Shown here: piece after piece, positions 35,492 to 43,819 of the stretch
Position numbering within the stretch: position 1 is the stretch's first letter
Layout of the letters: every line of letters starts with the position of its first letter
Assembly: GCF_000621665.1 (NCBI RefSeq)
Contig: NZ_JHXQ01000001.1
Location: 124,001-188,000 of the forward strand
Reading direction: 5' to 3'
Source of the DNA: Allorhizobium undicola ORS 992 = ATCC 700741
Lineage (GTDB): Bacteria; Pseudomonadota; Alphaproteobacteria; Rhizobiales; Rhizobiaceae
DNA length: 64,000 bases
Notes under the pieces: generated by a model
Databases searched by the model: none
The model's input: only the letters and a program-made list of their open reading frames with translations
Told to the model about the DNA's origin: nothing
Translations under genes and position numbers: made by a program

Positions 35492-36523
35492 ATGAACATC
35501 AAGAGCCTTCTTCTCGGCTCCGCTGCTGCCCTCGCAGCAGTATCTGGCGCACAGGCTGCCGACGCTATCGTTGCAGCTGCTCCCGAACCGGCAGAATATG
35601 TTCGCGTTTGCGACGCTTTCGGCACGGGCTACTTCTACATCCCCGGCACCGAAACCTGCCTCCGCGTGAAGGGCTATGTTCGTTTTGAAGTCCAGGCCAG
35701 CGGCCAGGACGGCGCTTTCAACGGCGACGACCGCGCCTGGAATGCTCGTACGCGTGGTCTCGTAACCTTCGACACGAAGAGCGATTCCGAACTCGGTACG
35801 ATTGGTTCTACCATCACCGTTCGCTCTTGGGCTGACGAAAGCTCGAACTCTGTTGAGCTCGACGAAGCTTTCATCACCGTCGGCGGCTTCAAGGCCGGTC
35901 AGATGTACAACTACTGGGATACGGATCTGTCGGGTGAGACCGATGACCTGGGTTCCAACCGTCTGAACGCTATCGGTTACGATTACAAGTCTGACGCCTT
36001 CTTCGCTGGCGTTATGGTTGACGAGCTGACCGGCTTCTACAGCCGCACCGCAGCTAACGGCGGCAACCCCTACGGCGACAACAACCGCGTTGGTATTGAA
36101 GCTCAGGTTGGCGGCTCCTTTGGTCCGGTAACGGCTACCTTGCTCGGCGCTTACGACTTCGCTGCTGACGATGCTGCCGTTCGTCTGATCGCTTCCGCTG
36201 ACGTTGGTCCGGGCACGCTGAGCGTTGCTGGCATCTACTCCACCGGCGCATCCGCTTACTACGACCTCTCTGAGTGGACTGTTGCTGCTGAATACGCGGC
36301 AAAGATCACCGACAAGGTTAGCCTGACGCCTGGCGTTCAGTACTGGAAGAACACCAATGTTGACGCCAACGGTGACTACACCGACGGCGACGCCCTGCGC
36401 GCTGGTCTGACGGTTGACTACAAGCTCGTAGAAAACCTGACCACGAAGCTTTCGGTTCAGTACAACAAGACCGACGCTGAAAACTACTGGGCTGGCTTCG
36501 TCCGCCTCCAGCGCTCGTTCTAA
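35492..36523 (+). CDS. Omp2-type porin, downstream copy
   Basis: A 343-residue second porin, close paralogue of the first. Signal peptide and first 68 residues are identical, then the proteins differ mainly in surface loops (QASGQDGAFNGDDRAW versus QYNDQDGALASGQDRNW, and YSRTAANGGNPYGDN versus QSRTGALATNPYTDN). The end is VRLQRSF. An AAGGAGA site lies 6 bases before the ATG. In classical Brucella the two porin genes point away from each other; here they are in direct tandem. A strong terminator follows at 36548. Loop differences could give different solute selectivity or antigenicity. Confidence 0.95.
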   Translation: MNIKSLLLGSAAALAAVSGAQAADAIVAAAPEPAEYVRVCDAFGTGYFYIPGTETCLRVKGYVRFEVQASGQDGAFNGDDRAWNARTRGLVTFDTKSDSELGTIGSTITVRSWADESSNSVELDEAFITVGGFKAGQMYNYWDTDLSGETDDLGSNRLNAIGYDYKSDAFFAGVMVDELTGFYSRTAANGGNPYGDNNRVGIEAQVGGSFGPVTATLLGAYDFAADDAAVRLIASADVGPGTLSVAGIYSTGASAYYDLSEWTVAAEYAAKITDKVSLTPGVQYWKNTNVDANGDYTDGDALRAGLTVDYKLVENLTTKLSVQYNKTDAENYWAGFVRLQRSF

Positions 36524-36547
36524 TTTAGGCTTGCGTCTAAAGGAAAA

Positions 36548-36570
36548 GCCCGGCTTTGCCGGGCTTTTTT
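36548..36570 (+). terminator. Rho-independent terminator after the porin pair
   Basis: GCCCGGC-TTT-GCCGGGC followed by six T. The stem begins 24 bases after the second porin stop codon. Confidence 0.92.
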
Positions 36571-36751
36571 GCGTTTGGTGCTTTGCCAGCGGACATGATT
36601 TCGCGCCTCCCCATAGCAAGGATTACTGAAAATGGCTCTTGGTATCACTTGGATGGCGCTTTCTTTCCTCAGGAAGGGCTTAGCGACAAAAAGGGACGTA
36701 GGATTCCCCTAAAAATGGTTCAGCCTTGCACCGGAAAATAGCGTGGGGAAG

Positions 36752-37618
36752 TTATACGTTAAGGAATGCGACGGTGGCTTCGAACACGCCATCGATATGC
36801 AGCAGCGGTGTGTGGCCCTGATTTTCTGCAATCAGCGAGGTGCATTGCGGGTGCTGCTCCCGCAAGAGGCTAACCGTCTCATCGGAAAGTAGGCTGGAGT
36901 TCTCGCCCCGGATAACAAGGAGGGGAAACTGCGTTACGGCCTGGAATTGCGGCCAGAGATCGGGAACTGGCTGGTCGAAGTCGATCGCCGTGATCTGTTT
37001 GGCGATCGCGACATCATAATCGGGTGTGAAGATCCCGGCGTCGTGCCTATAGATGGCATGGGCCATTTCCCGCCAATCATTGTCCTCAAGGGCGGGGAAG
37101 GCGGCGCCATGCACTGTTTTCAACCATTTTGCGCAATCGTCAAAACTGTGAAGCGCTGGTTTCGCTTCCAGATAGGCCTTGATCTGTTGCAGGCCCGCTG
37201 TCTCGATCCTCGGTCCAATGTCGTTGAAGATCAGTTTGCCGATCACATCGGGCCGATGCTGCGCCAGAAAGTGTAAAATGAGGCCGCCGCGAGATGAACC
37301 GATAAAGTCGGCCCTGGCGATCTGCATCTGATCGAGCATGTGCACAACGTCGAGCATTTCTCGCCAGACATTGTAATTGGCAATATTCCCGTCTCGATCG
37401 GAGTTACCACGGCCCCGGCTATCGAGGCAGATAATCTGACGCTTTGGCTCCATGCTGGCGAGCCGAATGGCGAAGGCTTCAAAGTCGCGATGATTTCGCG
37501 TCAAGCCCGCAAGGCAGATAACAGGCGGCAATTCTGTCGGGCGCCCATGGCTGCGTAGATAAAGCCGCAGGCCATCATCGGTTTCGATCCACTGCTCCAG
37601 AATCTTCGTGTCCGGCAT
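36752..37618 (-). CDS. Alpha/beta hydrolase
   Basis: A 288-residue serine hydrolase of the alpha/beta fold. The nucleophile elbow is GSSRGG (Ser at about residue 108), the oxyanion loop region is near ICLAGLTRNHRDF, DSRGRGNSDRDG is a typical loop, and the C-terminal His is in ENQGHTPLLH. The ATG at 37618 has AAGGAG 9 bases upstream, better than the earlier in-frame codon at 37645. The acceptor substrate is unknown; such proteins include esterases, lactonases and epoxide hydrolases. It lies in an operon-like position before the lytic transglycosylase gene, 70 bases apart, on the same strand. Confidence 0.85.
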   Translation of the reverse strand: MPDTKILEQWIETDDGLRLYLRSHGRPTELPPVICLAGLTRNHRDFEAFAIRLASMEPKRQIICLDSRGRGNSDRDGNIANYNVWREMLDVVHMLDQMQIARADFIGSSRGGLILHFLAQHRPDVIGKLIFNDIGPRIETAGLQQIKAYLEAKPALHSFDDCAKWLKTVHGAAFPALEDNDWREMAHAIYRHDAGIFTPDYDVAIAKQITAIDFDQPVPDLWPQFQAVTQFPLLVIRGENSSLLSDETVSLLREQHPQCTSLIAENQGHTPLLHIDGVFEATVAFLNV

Positions 37619-37688
37619 GTCGGCACTCCTTGCTCGCAGGATCACAACGGGCCAATGGCGCTGGAGGCTGCGGCTTCCCTGCGGTCAA

Positions 37689-39782
37689 TCACCGTCCATA
37701 ACGCAAGTCATGTTCTATATCAGCCTGCTGGCCAAGGCGCGTTTTGTAGATTTCGTAATTTTCCATGACGCGCTGAACATAGCCCCGTGTTTCCGGGAAG
37801 GGAATGCGTTCGATCCAATCCACCACATCGTCCAACGGCATTCCGCGCGGATCGCCATAGCGGCCTATCCATTCCGGCACACGCTTCGGTCCGGCGTTAT
37901 AGGCAATGAAGGTGAGGATATAGGAGCCGCCGAAAGCATCGATTTGCTCGCCAAGATAATGGGCGCCGAGGGTGGCGTTGTAAGCAGCGTCCTGGGTAAG
38001 ACGGTCCGGTGCGAAGGCCAGTCCATGGCGTTGTGCCACGGCCTTGGCGGTTGCGGGCATCAGCTGGAGCAGGCCCTTCGCATTGGCTGCCGATACAGCA
38101 GCCGGATTGAAGGCGCTTTCCTGACGTGCAATTGCATAAGCGAGTGCCTTGCCGGAGCCCGCAATATTTGCGCTGGCCGGAATGACGCCAACTGGAAATG
38201 CCAATGCAGGTACATTGATGCCGCGACCATAGGCGGTCTTGCCGATTTGCAGGGAAAGCTGGTGGTTGCCGGTTCGCTCGGCCTTTGCCGCCAGCATTGC
38301 CAGTTCCGCGGGGCTGTCAAGTTGCTCGGCCAGAGCGCGGTAAAGGCTGGCTGCCCGCCAGCCATGGCCAGCGGCCTCGTAACGGTCGATGGCCTCAACG
38401 GCTTCACGATTGGCAAAATGGTTGCGCTCCTCCTGCGTGGGGGAGGGGTAGCGAATGTCCAGCTTGCTGCGTTTCATGCGCGCGCCAGCAATCTGGCCGT
38501 AAAACGTGCCGGGATAATCGGCAGCCTTTGCAAAATTTTCGCGCGCCGCCGCGACATTGCCCATGGCCTCGTCGCTGCGGCCCAGCCAATAATAGGCGCG
38601 GGAGGCGGAAAGGGGCCGGGTTGACGCTGAAAGAATGCGGCGGAAATGCTGGCTGGCGGTGCGCGGATCGTTGAGGCCACGCAAGGCGTACCAACCTGCA
38701 TGGAATTCCGCATCGACAACATCGACGGGATCGGTCGCCACGTGCCGCGCCGCGACCTGATAGGCGGATTTGAATTTGCCGGCATCGGCCAGTCCGCGAG
38801 CGATGATGCGGCGTTCGTTCCACCACTCCGCAGTATTGACCAATTGTGTGGCATCCTTCGGCGCCTGCGCAAGCAGGGCGGCGGCGGCCTCGTAATTTTC
38901 CAGGCGGCGCTGCTGTTCGATCTTCATGAACAGGAGGGCAGGGTCCGATGCCCAGCGTGCATCGACAGTCTTGACGAGTTGTGCGGCTTTGGGGGACTTG
39001 CTGAGCACGGCAGCCCAGGCGGCATAAAGAGATTGCGCCTGCCCGAGAGGGGCAAACCGCTTTGCCTGCGCCACCCGTCCACGATACATCAGCATGTCCA
39101 TCCGGGCCTTGTGATCGGCCGGTGAAAGGAGTGTGCCGAATTCGTTGAGGATGCGGTCTTCAACCGGCACTTCCAAGGCATCCTTGCGCCACAGCGGTCG
39201 CAGAAGCTGGAGCGCCTTGCCGCTTTCACCGCGAGCCATGAAAGCGCGCGCGAGAATGATCGAGCCTTCGGTCGTTTCGGGTCTGCTGCCGCCAAACGCG
39301 GCAATTACCGTTGCGGCATCGGGGTTTTCGCGTAACAACGCCCTTTCCGAGTTTGCCCGGAAGGCGGTGAGGCCCGGCCAGCCAACCAGCTCGCGCTGGG
39401 CGCGAGCAATTTCCGAGGAGGGGATGCCCGGCAATCCGGACATGGCAATGGACCAGGTCAGCATATGCCGGTCCAGGCCATTGGCCATCGCGTCCCGAAT
39501 GGCAAGCGCTTTCAGGCCGTCCTTGTCTGAAAGCGCGTCCAGCCCCGCCTTGAGCGCCGAGCTTTGCGCCGGACGAGCCGATGTGCGGGGTATTGCGCCG
39601 GTGATCTCATAGGAAGGGGTTGCAGAAGCCTGCGCCAGCGCCGGAGGGCGTTCACTTGGCAAGGGTGGCTCGGCCATTGCTTGCGGGGCATGGGCGTTCG
39701 TCAGCGCCAGAACACCAAAGGATATGGCGGTGCGCAGCAACAGGGACCGTCTCATCGGGCTTCTCGGATCAGAAAACGTCAT
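37689..39782 (-). CDS. Soluble lytic murein transglycosylase (Slt70-like)
   Basis: Cleaves peptidoglycan glycan strands in the periplasm with 1,6-anhydro product formation. About 697 residues: a signal peptide ([20 protein letters not shown]... ending QAMA), a long alpha-superhelical U-domain of TPR-like repeats (about 80-480) and a C-terminal SLT catalytic domain. The catalytic Glu is in ARQESAFNP, followed by [17 protein letters not shown] and [13 protein letters not shown]. Three in-frame starts (39791, 39782, 39755) all lead into the signal peptide; 39782 has GGAGG just ahead but very close. Not linked to other cell-wall genes; dapA, needed for diaminopimelate, is divergent. Confidence 0.88.
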   Translation of the reverse strand: MTFSDPRSPMRRSLLLRTAISFGVLALTNAHAPQAMAEPPLPSERPPALAQASATPSYEITGAIPRTSARPAQSSALKAGLDALSDKDGLKALAIRDAMANGLDRHMLTWSIAMSGLPGIPSSEIARAQRELVGWPGLTAFRANSERALLRENPDAATVIAAFGGSRPETTEGSIILARAFMARGESGKALQLLRPLWRKDALEVPVEDRILNEFGTLLSPADHKARMDMLMYRGRVAQAKRFAPLGQAQSLYAAWAAVLSKSPKAAQLVKTVDARWASDPALLFMKIEQQRRLENYEAAAALLAQAPKDATQLVNTAEWWNERRIIARGLADAGKFKSAYQVAARHVATDPVDVVDAEFHAGWYALRGLNDPRTASQHFRRILSASTRPLSASRAYYWLGRSDEAMGNVAAARENFAKAADYPGTFYGQIAGARMKRSKLDIRYPSPTQEERNHFANREAVEAIDRYEAAGHGWRAASLYRALAEQLDSPAELAMLAAKAERTGNHQLSLQIGKTAYGRGINVPALAFPVGVIPASANIAGSGKALAYAIARQESAFNPAAVSAANAKGLLQLMPATAKAVAQRHGLAFAPDRLTQDAAYNATLGAHYLGEQIDAFGGSYILTFIAYNAGPKRVPEWIGRYGDPRGMPLDDVVDWIERIPFPETRGYVQRVMENYEIYKTRLGQQADIEHDLRYGR

Positions 39783-40101
39783 ATCCTCCATTAGGGGCTA
39801 TCGTTGCTTAATGAAACCTTACGATAATGTTGACAATCGCGTGTTTCAACACAGGCCGGTTGAAAGATGGCCTCTGCCGGGGGGGCACCGGGCGAAAAGG
39901 CGCGCAACTGCGCTTGTATGGCCCAAGGCGGCGAAGTATTGTGCAAGCCCCGTAGAGCGGCGGGCGCCACTGGAATCACAGCCGTCCCGCTCCGGGTGTT
40001 GGAGTCTGTTGCGCCTGCTGACAAGCCGCGTCAGGACTTTCGGCAGAAGCCATGGTGGAAGATACGGACACGACATCAAGGTCGGCCGTCAGGAGTCGAT
40101 A

Positions 40102-40986
40102 ATGTTCAAGGGATCCATTCCCGCACTTGTTACCCCTTTTACGGATAACGGAATTGTAGACGAAGTCGCTTTTGCCGCCCATGTGGACTGGCAGATCACG
40201 GAAGGCAGCTCGGGGCTGGTGCCCGTTGGCACGACGGGTGAATCGCCCACCCTTTCCCATGCCGAGCACAAGCGTGTCGTGGAATTGTGCATCGAGGTGG
40301 CCAAAAAGCGCGTACCCGTTATCGCAGGAGCCGGCTCCAACAATACGCTCGAGGCTATCGATCTTGCCCAGCACGCCGAAAAGGCCGGTGCGGACGCCAT
40401 TCTCGTCGTGACCCCCTATTACAACAAGCCGACGCAAAAGGGGCTTTTTGCCCATTTCGCGGCCGTGGCCGAGGCCGTCTCGCTTCCCATCATCATTTAC
40501 AATATCCCGCCGCGCTCGGTGATCGACATGAGCCCCGAAACCATGGGCGCGCTTGCGAAGGCGCATAAGAACATCGTCGGCGTCAAGGATGCTACCGGCA
40601 AGATAGAGCGCGTTTCCGAGCAGCGCATGAGCTGCGGCAAGGAATTCGTGCAGCTTTCCGGCGAGGATGCCACCGCCCTTGGCTTCAACGCGCATGGTGG
40701 TGTCGGCTGTATTTCCGTGACGGCCAATGTCGCGCCGCGCCTCTGTGCGCAGTTCCAGGCCGCAACGCTGGCCGGGGATTTCAAGACGGCGCTGGAATTT
40801 CAGGACAGATTGATGCCCCTGCACAAGGCAATCTTCATGGAGCCGGGCCTCTGTGGCGCCAAATATGCGTTGCATCGCCTGGGGCGCATGGGCCGCACCA
40901 GCCGCCTGCCGCTGCTTTCCACGCTGGAACCGGCAACGGAAGCGGCCGTCGATGCCGCCTTGAAACATGCCGGTCTGCTGAACTGA
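40102..40986 (+). CDS. dapA: 4-hydroxy-tetrahydrodipicolinate synthase
   Basis: First committed enzyme of lysine and diaminopimelate synthesis, joining pyruvate and aspartate semialdehyde. 294 residues, the expected length. Motifs: [11 protein letters not shown] (carboxylate site), [25 protein letters not shown], and the Schiff-base lysine in IVGVKDATG. The frame reads open from 39724, but the AGGAG site at 40091 and the conserved [17 protein letters not shown] start favour 40102. A terminator and a Bru-RS-like repeat separate it from smpB. Confidence 0.95.
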   Translation: MFKGSIPALVTPFTDNGIVDEVAFAAHVDWQITEGSSGLVPVGTTGESPTLSHAEHKRVVELCIEVAKKRVPVIAGAGSNNTLEAIDLAQHAEKAGADAILVVTPYYNKPTQKGLFAHFAAVAEAVSLPIIIYNIPPRSVIDMSPETMGALAKAHKNIVGVKDATGKIERVSEQRMSCGKEFVQLSGEDATALGFNAHGGVGCISVTANVAPRLCAQFQAATLAGDFKTALEFQDRLMPLHKAIFMEPGLCGAKYALHRLGRMGRTSRLPLLSTLEPATEAAVDAALKHAGLLN

Positions 40987-41025
40987 AGATTGGCCCCTTT
41001 CTTCGGGCCGCGCAGATCTTATATT

Positions 41026-41053
41026 GAGCCGAAGGAAGTTTTCGGCTCCTTTT
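41026..41053 (+). terminator. Rho-independent terminator after dapA
   Basis: GAGCCGAA pairs with TTCGGCTC around GGAAGTT and is followed by CTTTT. It ends 67 bases after the dapA stop and just before the Bru-RS-like repeat. Confidence 0.8.
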
Positions 41054-41057
41054 CACA

Positions 41058-41160
41058 TTACAGCGCCATGCGTTTTATCAAATGCACAAAGGGCGCTGTA
41101 ACACATTAAATCTGCTGCGTAATTTCTATAAATCGGTCCCGATTCAAGGAGTTATGCGGT
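41058..41160. repeat. Bru-RS-like palindromic repeat, copy 3 (diverged)
   Basis: About 103 bp and same orientation as copies 1 and 2, with scattered substitutions (for example CCATGCG for CCGTGCG, AAATGCAC for AAACGCAC, GGGCGCTGTAA) and a shortened second arm. The two-hairpin plan remains. It lies in the leader of smpB and may influence its transcript. Confidence 0.8.
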
Positions 41161-41212
41161 CACTGCCAAGCAGGTCGCGGCCTGCCTTGCGGCAAAAAAA
41201 CGGAATGAGATC

Positions 41213-41689
41213 ATGGCCCCCAAAGGCAGCCAACGTGTCGTAAAGAAGATTGTCGCGGAAAACCGCAAGGCACGCTTCAATTACGAGATCGTCGATACCT
41301 ATGAGGCGGGTCTGGTTTTGACAGGCACGGAGGTCAAATCGTTGCGCGAGGGCAAGGCCAATATTGCCGAATCCTACGCCTCCGACGAGCATGATGAACT
41401 TTGGCTCATCAATTCGCATCTTCCGGAATATCTTCAGGCCAATCGCTTCAACCATGAGCCCCGCCGCCGCAGGAAACTGCTGCTGAGCAAAAGGGAGATC
41501 AACCGGCTTCGCGCTGCGATCAACCGCGATGGCATGACGCTGGTGCCGTTGAAGATCTATTTCAACGACAAGGGCCGTGCCAAGCTGGAGCTGGCGCTGG
41601 CCAAGGGCAAAAAGCTGCACGACAAGCGGGAAACGGAAAAAGAACGGGACTGGAACCGCCAGAAAAGCCGCCTGCTGAAGACGGGATGA
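41213..41689 (+). CDS. smpB: SsrA-binding protein SmpB
   Basis: Binds tmRNA and delivers it to stalled ribosomes for trans-translation. 158 residues, typical length. Motifs: [39 protein letters not shown]-like tail KSRLLKTG with the basic C-terminal segment that enters the ribosome channel ([18 protein letters not shown]). The start ATG at 41213 follows the Bru-RS repeat by 52 bases. The tmRNA gene itself is not in this window. Confidence 0.95.
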   Translation: MAPKGSQRVVKKIVAENRKARFNYEIVDTYEAGLVLTGTEVKSLREGKANIAESYASDEHDELWLINSHLPEYLQANRFNHEPRRRRKLLLSKREINRLRAAINRDGMTLVPLKIYFNDKGRAKLELALAKGKKLHDKRETEKERDWNRQKSRLLKTG

Positions 41690-41755
41690 GTCTCTTTCCT
41701 GTTTCCAGGTTGGCCTCCAGTCCCTGGCAAGGGACATTGAAAATGACCCTTGGTA

Positions 41756-42001
41756 TTACTTGCCATTCAGGCCGGTGAGCAAAAGGCTGGCCTTGAGTTT
41801 TGCCTGCATCAGATGCTCATCCTGATCAAAAGGGGGAGCGTGGGCTTGCAGGCCAAGGTCACGCAGTTGGTGTACGTTCATCTCCTCAAGCCGGTTACGC
41901 CGGGGCCGCCAGCGCGGCCAGTATGGTGCGCTGATTAGCTTTGCTGATAAAAGAAGAAGCCTGTGCAAAACTCCACGGGATTTTTCGCCTTCTATGTTCA
42001 T
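41756..42001 (-). CDS. DUF1127-family small protein
   Basis: An 81-residue protein. The middle (PRWRPRRNRLEEMNVHQLRD then LGLQA) fits DUF1127, an Arg-rich helix followed by a short LxxLxxxxLxDIGL segment. DUF1127 proteins of Rhizobiales are often small, stress-linked and under sRNA or RpoH control. An AAGGAG lies about 10 bases before the ATG at 42001; the frame extends further to 42079 without a better start. Its C-terminal 30 residues (HLMQAKLKASLLLTGLNGK) are beyond the usual domain. Transcribed against smpB. Confidence 0.7.
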   Translation of the reverse strand: MNIEGEKSRGVLHRLLLLSAKLISAPYWPRWRPRRNRLEEMNVHQLRDLGLQAHAPPFDQDEHLMQAKLKASLLLTGLNGK

Positions 42002-42459
42002 TCTATCTGGTCTCCTTGTGATCAGGACAAGCGTTTGCGATCCCTGATTGCCACTTCGCAAACGGGTCATTGTCAACATGTTGAATTACCTGCGTAAATT
42101 TTCGTAAACGGAACGTATCCGTCGTGGTGCGCAGGCGGTTTGGGGGTTGAAAGGCAGGCGGATGCCCGGATGACTGCTTTCTGACAAGCCGAAATCTGCC
42201 CATGCGGCAGGGGCCGAAGCGAGGTCCAGACGGGAGCTTTAACCGCGTTGGCGGACGATGAGCTCCTGACTGGCTTGCCTTGAAGCTGCTTCAGAATGCC
42301 GCAGGCGCCAGCGCGCGTCTAACGAATATGTGAAATGAGTGCCATCAGAGATTGTTATGGCCGTTTTTCCGGCTCACCCGAAGGCCATAAAGACGAAAAG
42401 AGCAGACCCGTTCGGGTCATGCTCTCTCATGAGGTAAGGATGGGAAGTAAACCTGCGGC
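42002..42459. other. Gene-poor stretch between DUF1127 and NYN genes
   Basis: 458 bases without a convincing gene. It holds the DUF1127 promoter and the end of the NYN gene transcript. Several short frames cross it, none with a ribosome site or recognisable protein. No terminator was clearly seen. Confidence 0.5.
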
Positions 42460-43041
42460 TTACAGCGCAGGGTCTGTGGCAAGGGCCGGCTCTGCGGGGC
42501 GCATTGGCCGCTCGCTCGGATCCCGGCCGATTTCGGCCTTCAGAGACAGAAGATCGATGAAGTGATCTGCTTGCCGGCGCAGGTCGTCGGCGATCATAGG
42601 AGGTTGCGTTGACATTGTTGATACAACCGACACCTTGCGGCCTTTTCGCTGCAATGCTTCAACCAGGGTTGTAAAATCACCATCTCCGGAGAAGAGGACG
42701 AGGTGATCCACAGTTTCTGATTGCTCCATGGCATCGATTGCCAGCTCGATATCCATGTTTCCCTTTACTTTTCGCCGCCCCATGGAATCAGTAAATTCCT
42801 TGGCTGGTTTGGTGATGACCTTGTAGCCGTTATAGTCCAGCCAGTCGATCAGCGGGCGGATGGACGAATATTCCTGATCTTCGATGAGAGCGGTATAATA
42901 ATAGGCCCGAAGCAGGTAGCCTCTCTTCTGGAAGGCCTTGAGAAGCTTACGATAATCAATGTCGAAGCCGAGACTTTTCGATGCTGCGTAGAGATTTGCG
43001 CCATCAATGAAAAGCGCGATCTTTTCCCTTGGATCAAACAT
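42460..43041 (-). CDS. NYN-domain (LabA/DUF88) ribonuclease-like protein
   Basis: A 193-residue PIN-like nuclease of the NYN group. The three acidic sites are all visible: ALFIDGANLYAASKSLG at residue 9, KVKGNMDIELAIDAME near 90, and VLFSGDGDFTTLVEAL near 115. These positions are those expected to bind metal for RNA cleavage. No other domain is attached; the C-terminal tail (SERPMRPAEPALATDP) is Pro/Ala-rich. It is monocistronic and reads away from rpoZ. Related proteins act in RNA decay or in light/stress signalling; the target RNA is unknown. Confidence 0.85.
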   Translation of the reverse strand: MFDPREKIALFIDGANLYAASKSLGFDIDYRKLLKAFQKRGYLLRAYYYTALIEDQEYSSIRPLIDWLDYNGYKVITKPAKEFTDSMGRRKVKGNMDIELAIDAMEQSETVDHLVLFSGDGDFTTLVEALQRKGRKVSVVSTMSTQPPMIADDLRRQADHFIDLLSLKAEIGRDPSERPMRPAEPALATDPAL

Positions 43042-43329
43042 TTTCCAACTATCCTTACTCAGTGTTCCGGACGCTTTTAAAACCGCATCCGCAGTACATC
43101 AGACTCGATAATCAAATCGATGTATTATGAGTTAATCATATACGATTCATTTAAAGCAGGATAGTGCTTATTCCAACCGCCCGTCAGTTGAGAAGGGCTT
43201 TCGGGTTGACCTTTTTTGGGATTTGGGGGCATCTCCCTCTTTTGAGGGTGTCAAGGAAAAGCTTGAATTTACGGTCCATTCCTAGTATCGCCGTAGCTCA
43301 AAGAGATTGAAGAATGAGAAGGACAGGCT

Positions 43330-43725
43330 ATGGCCCGCGTCACCGTTGAAGATTGCATCGACAAGGTAAACAACCGCTTCGAGCTGGTTCTCCTGGCAAG
43401 CCACCGCGCCCGGCAGATTTCGCAGGGCTCGCAGATCACCGTGGATCGCGACAACGACAAGAACCCGGTTGTTGCGCTGCGCGAAATCGCCGACGAGACG
43501 CTTTCGCCGGACGATCTCAAGGAAGACCTGATCCATTCGCTGCAAAAGCATGTCGAGGTGGACGAGCCTGAGCAGGAAGCTGCGCCCGCAGCAAGTGCCG
43601 CCCTTGGCCGCGACGACGAGGACGACGATATGCCGGAGACCCTGACTTTCGACCAGATGTCGGAAGAAGAGCTTCTGGCCGGTATCGAGGGCCTCGTTCC
43701 GCCGGAAAAGAGCGACGACTACTGA
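43330..43725 (+). CDS. rpoZ: RNA polymerase omega subunit
   Basis: Small core subunit that helps fold beta-prime and is needed for ppGpp response. 131 residues, longer than E. coli omega (91) because of an acidic tail. The conserved part is [20 protein letters not shown], then [12 protein letters not shown] and [12 protein letters not shown]. The tail is Glu/Asp-rich with a hydrophobic end ([14 protein letters not shown]), usual for Rhizobiales. It stands 94 bases before rsh, the (p)ppGpp enzyme, an arrangement shared by many bacteria and meaningful since ppGpp acts through omega. Confidence 0.95.
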   Translation: MARVTVEDCIDKVNNRFELVLLASHRARQISQGSQITVDRDNDKNPVVALREIADETLSPDDLKEDLIHSLQKHVEVDEPEQEAAPAASAALGRDDEDDDMPETLTFDQMSEEELLAGIEGLVPPEKSDDY

Positions 43726-43729
43726 TTTC

Positions 43730-43746
43730 GAGCGGCATCGCCGCTC
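43730..43746 (+). terminator. Hairpin between rpoZ and rsh
   Basis: GAGCGGC-ATC-GCCGCTC, a 7-bp perfect stem 4 bases after the rpoZ stop. Only TTG follows, so termination would be weak or partial; it may let rsh be co-transcribed. Confidence 0.55.
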
Positions 43747-43819
43747 TTGATCGATCGACTTTTGTGCGTCAATCATACCGTGGATTGGCGCGCTTTTTCT
43801 TTTATGGAGTAGCCTTGGA

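Noticed and set aside
35438..36619. 393-codon minus-strand frame
   Set aside because: It mirrors the second porin. The biased codon use of a highly expressed gene leaves the reverse strand open.
36620..36660. Short similarity to 41735-41760 (GAAAATG...CTTGGTAT)
   Set aside because: Only about 25 bases with several mismatches and no palindrome. It could be a fragment of another repeat but evidence is too thin.
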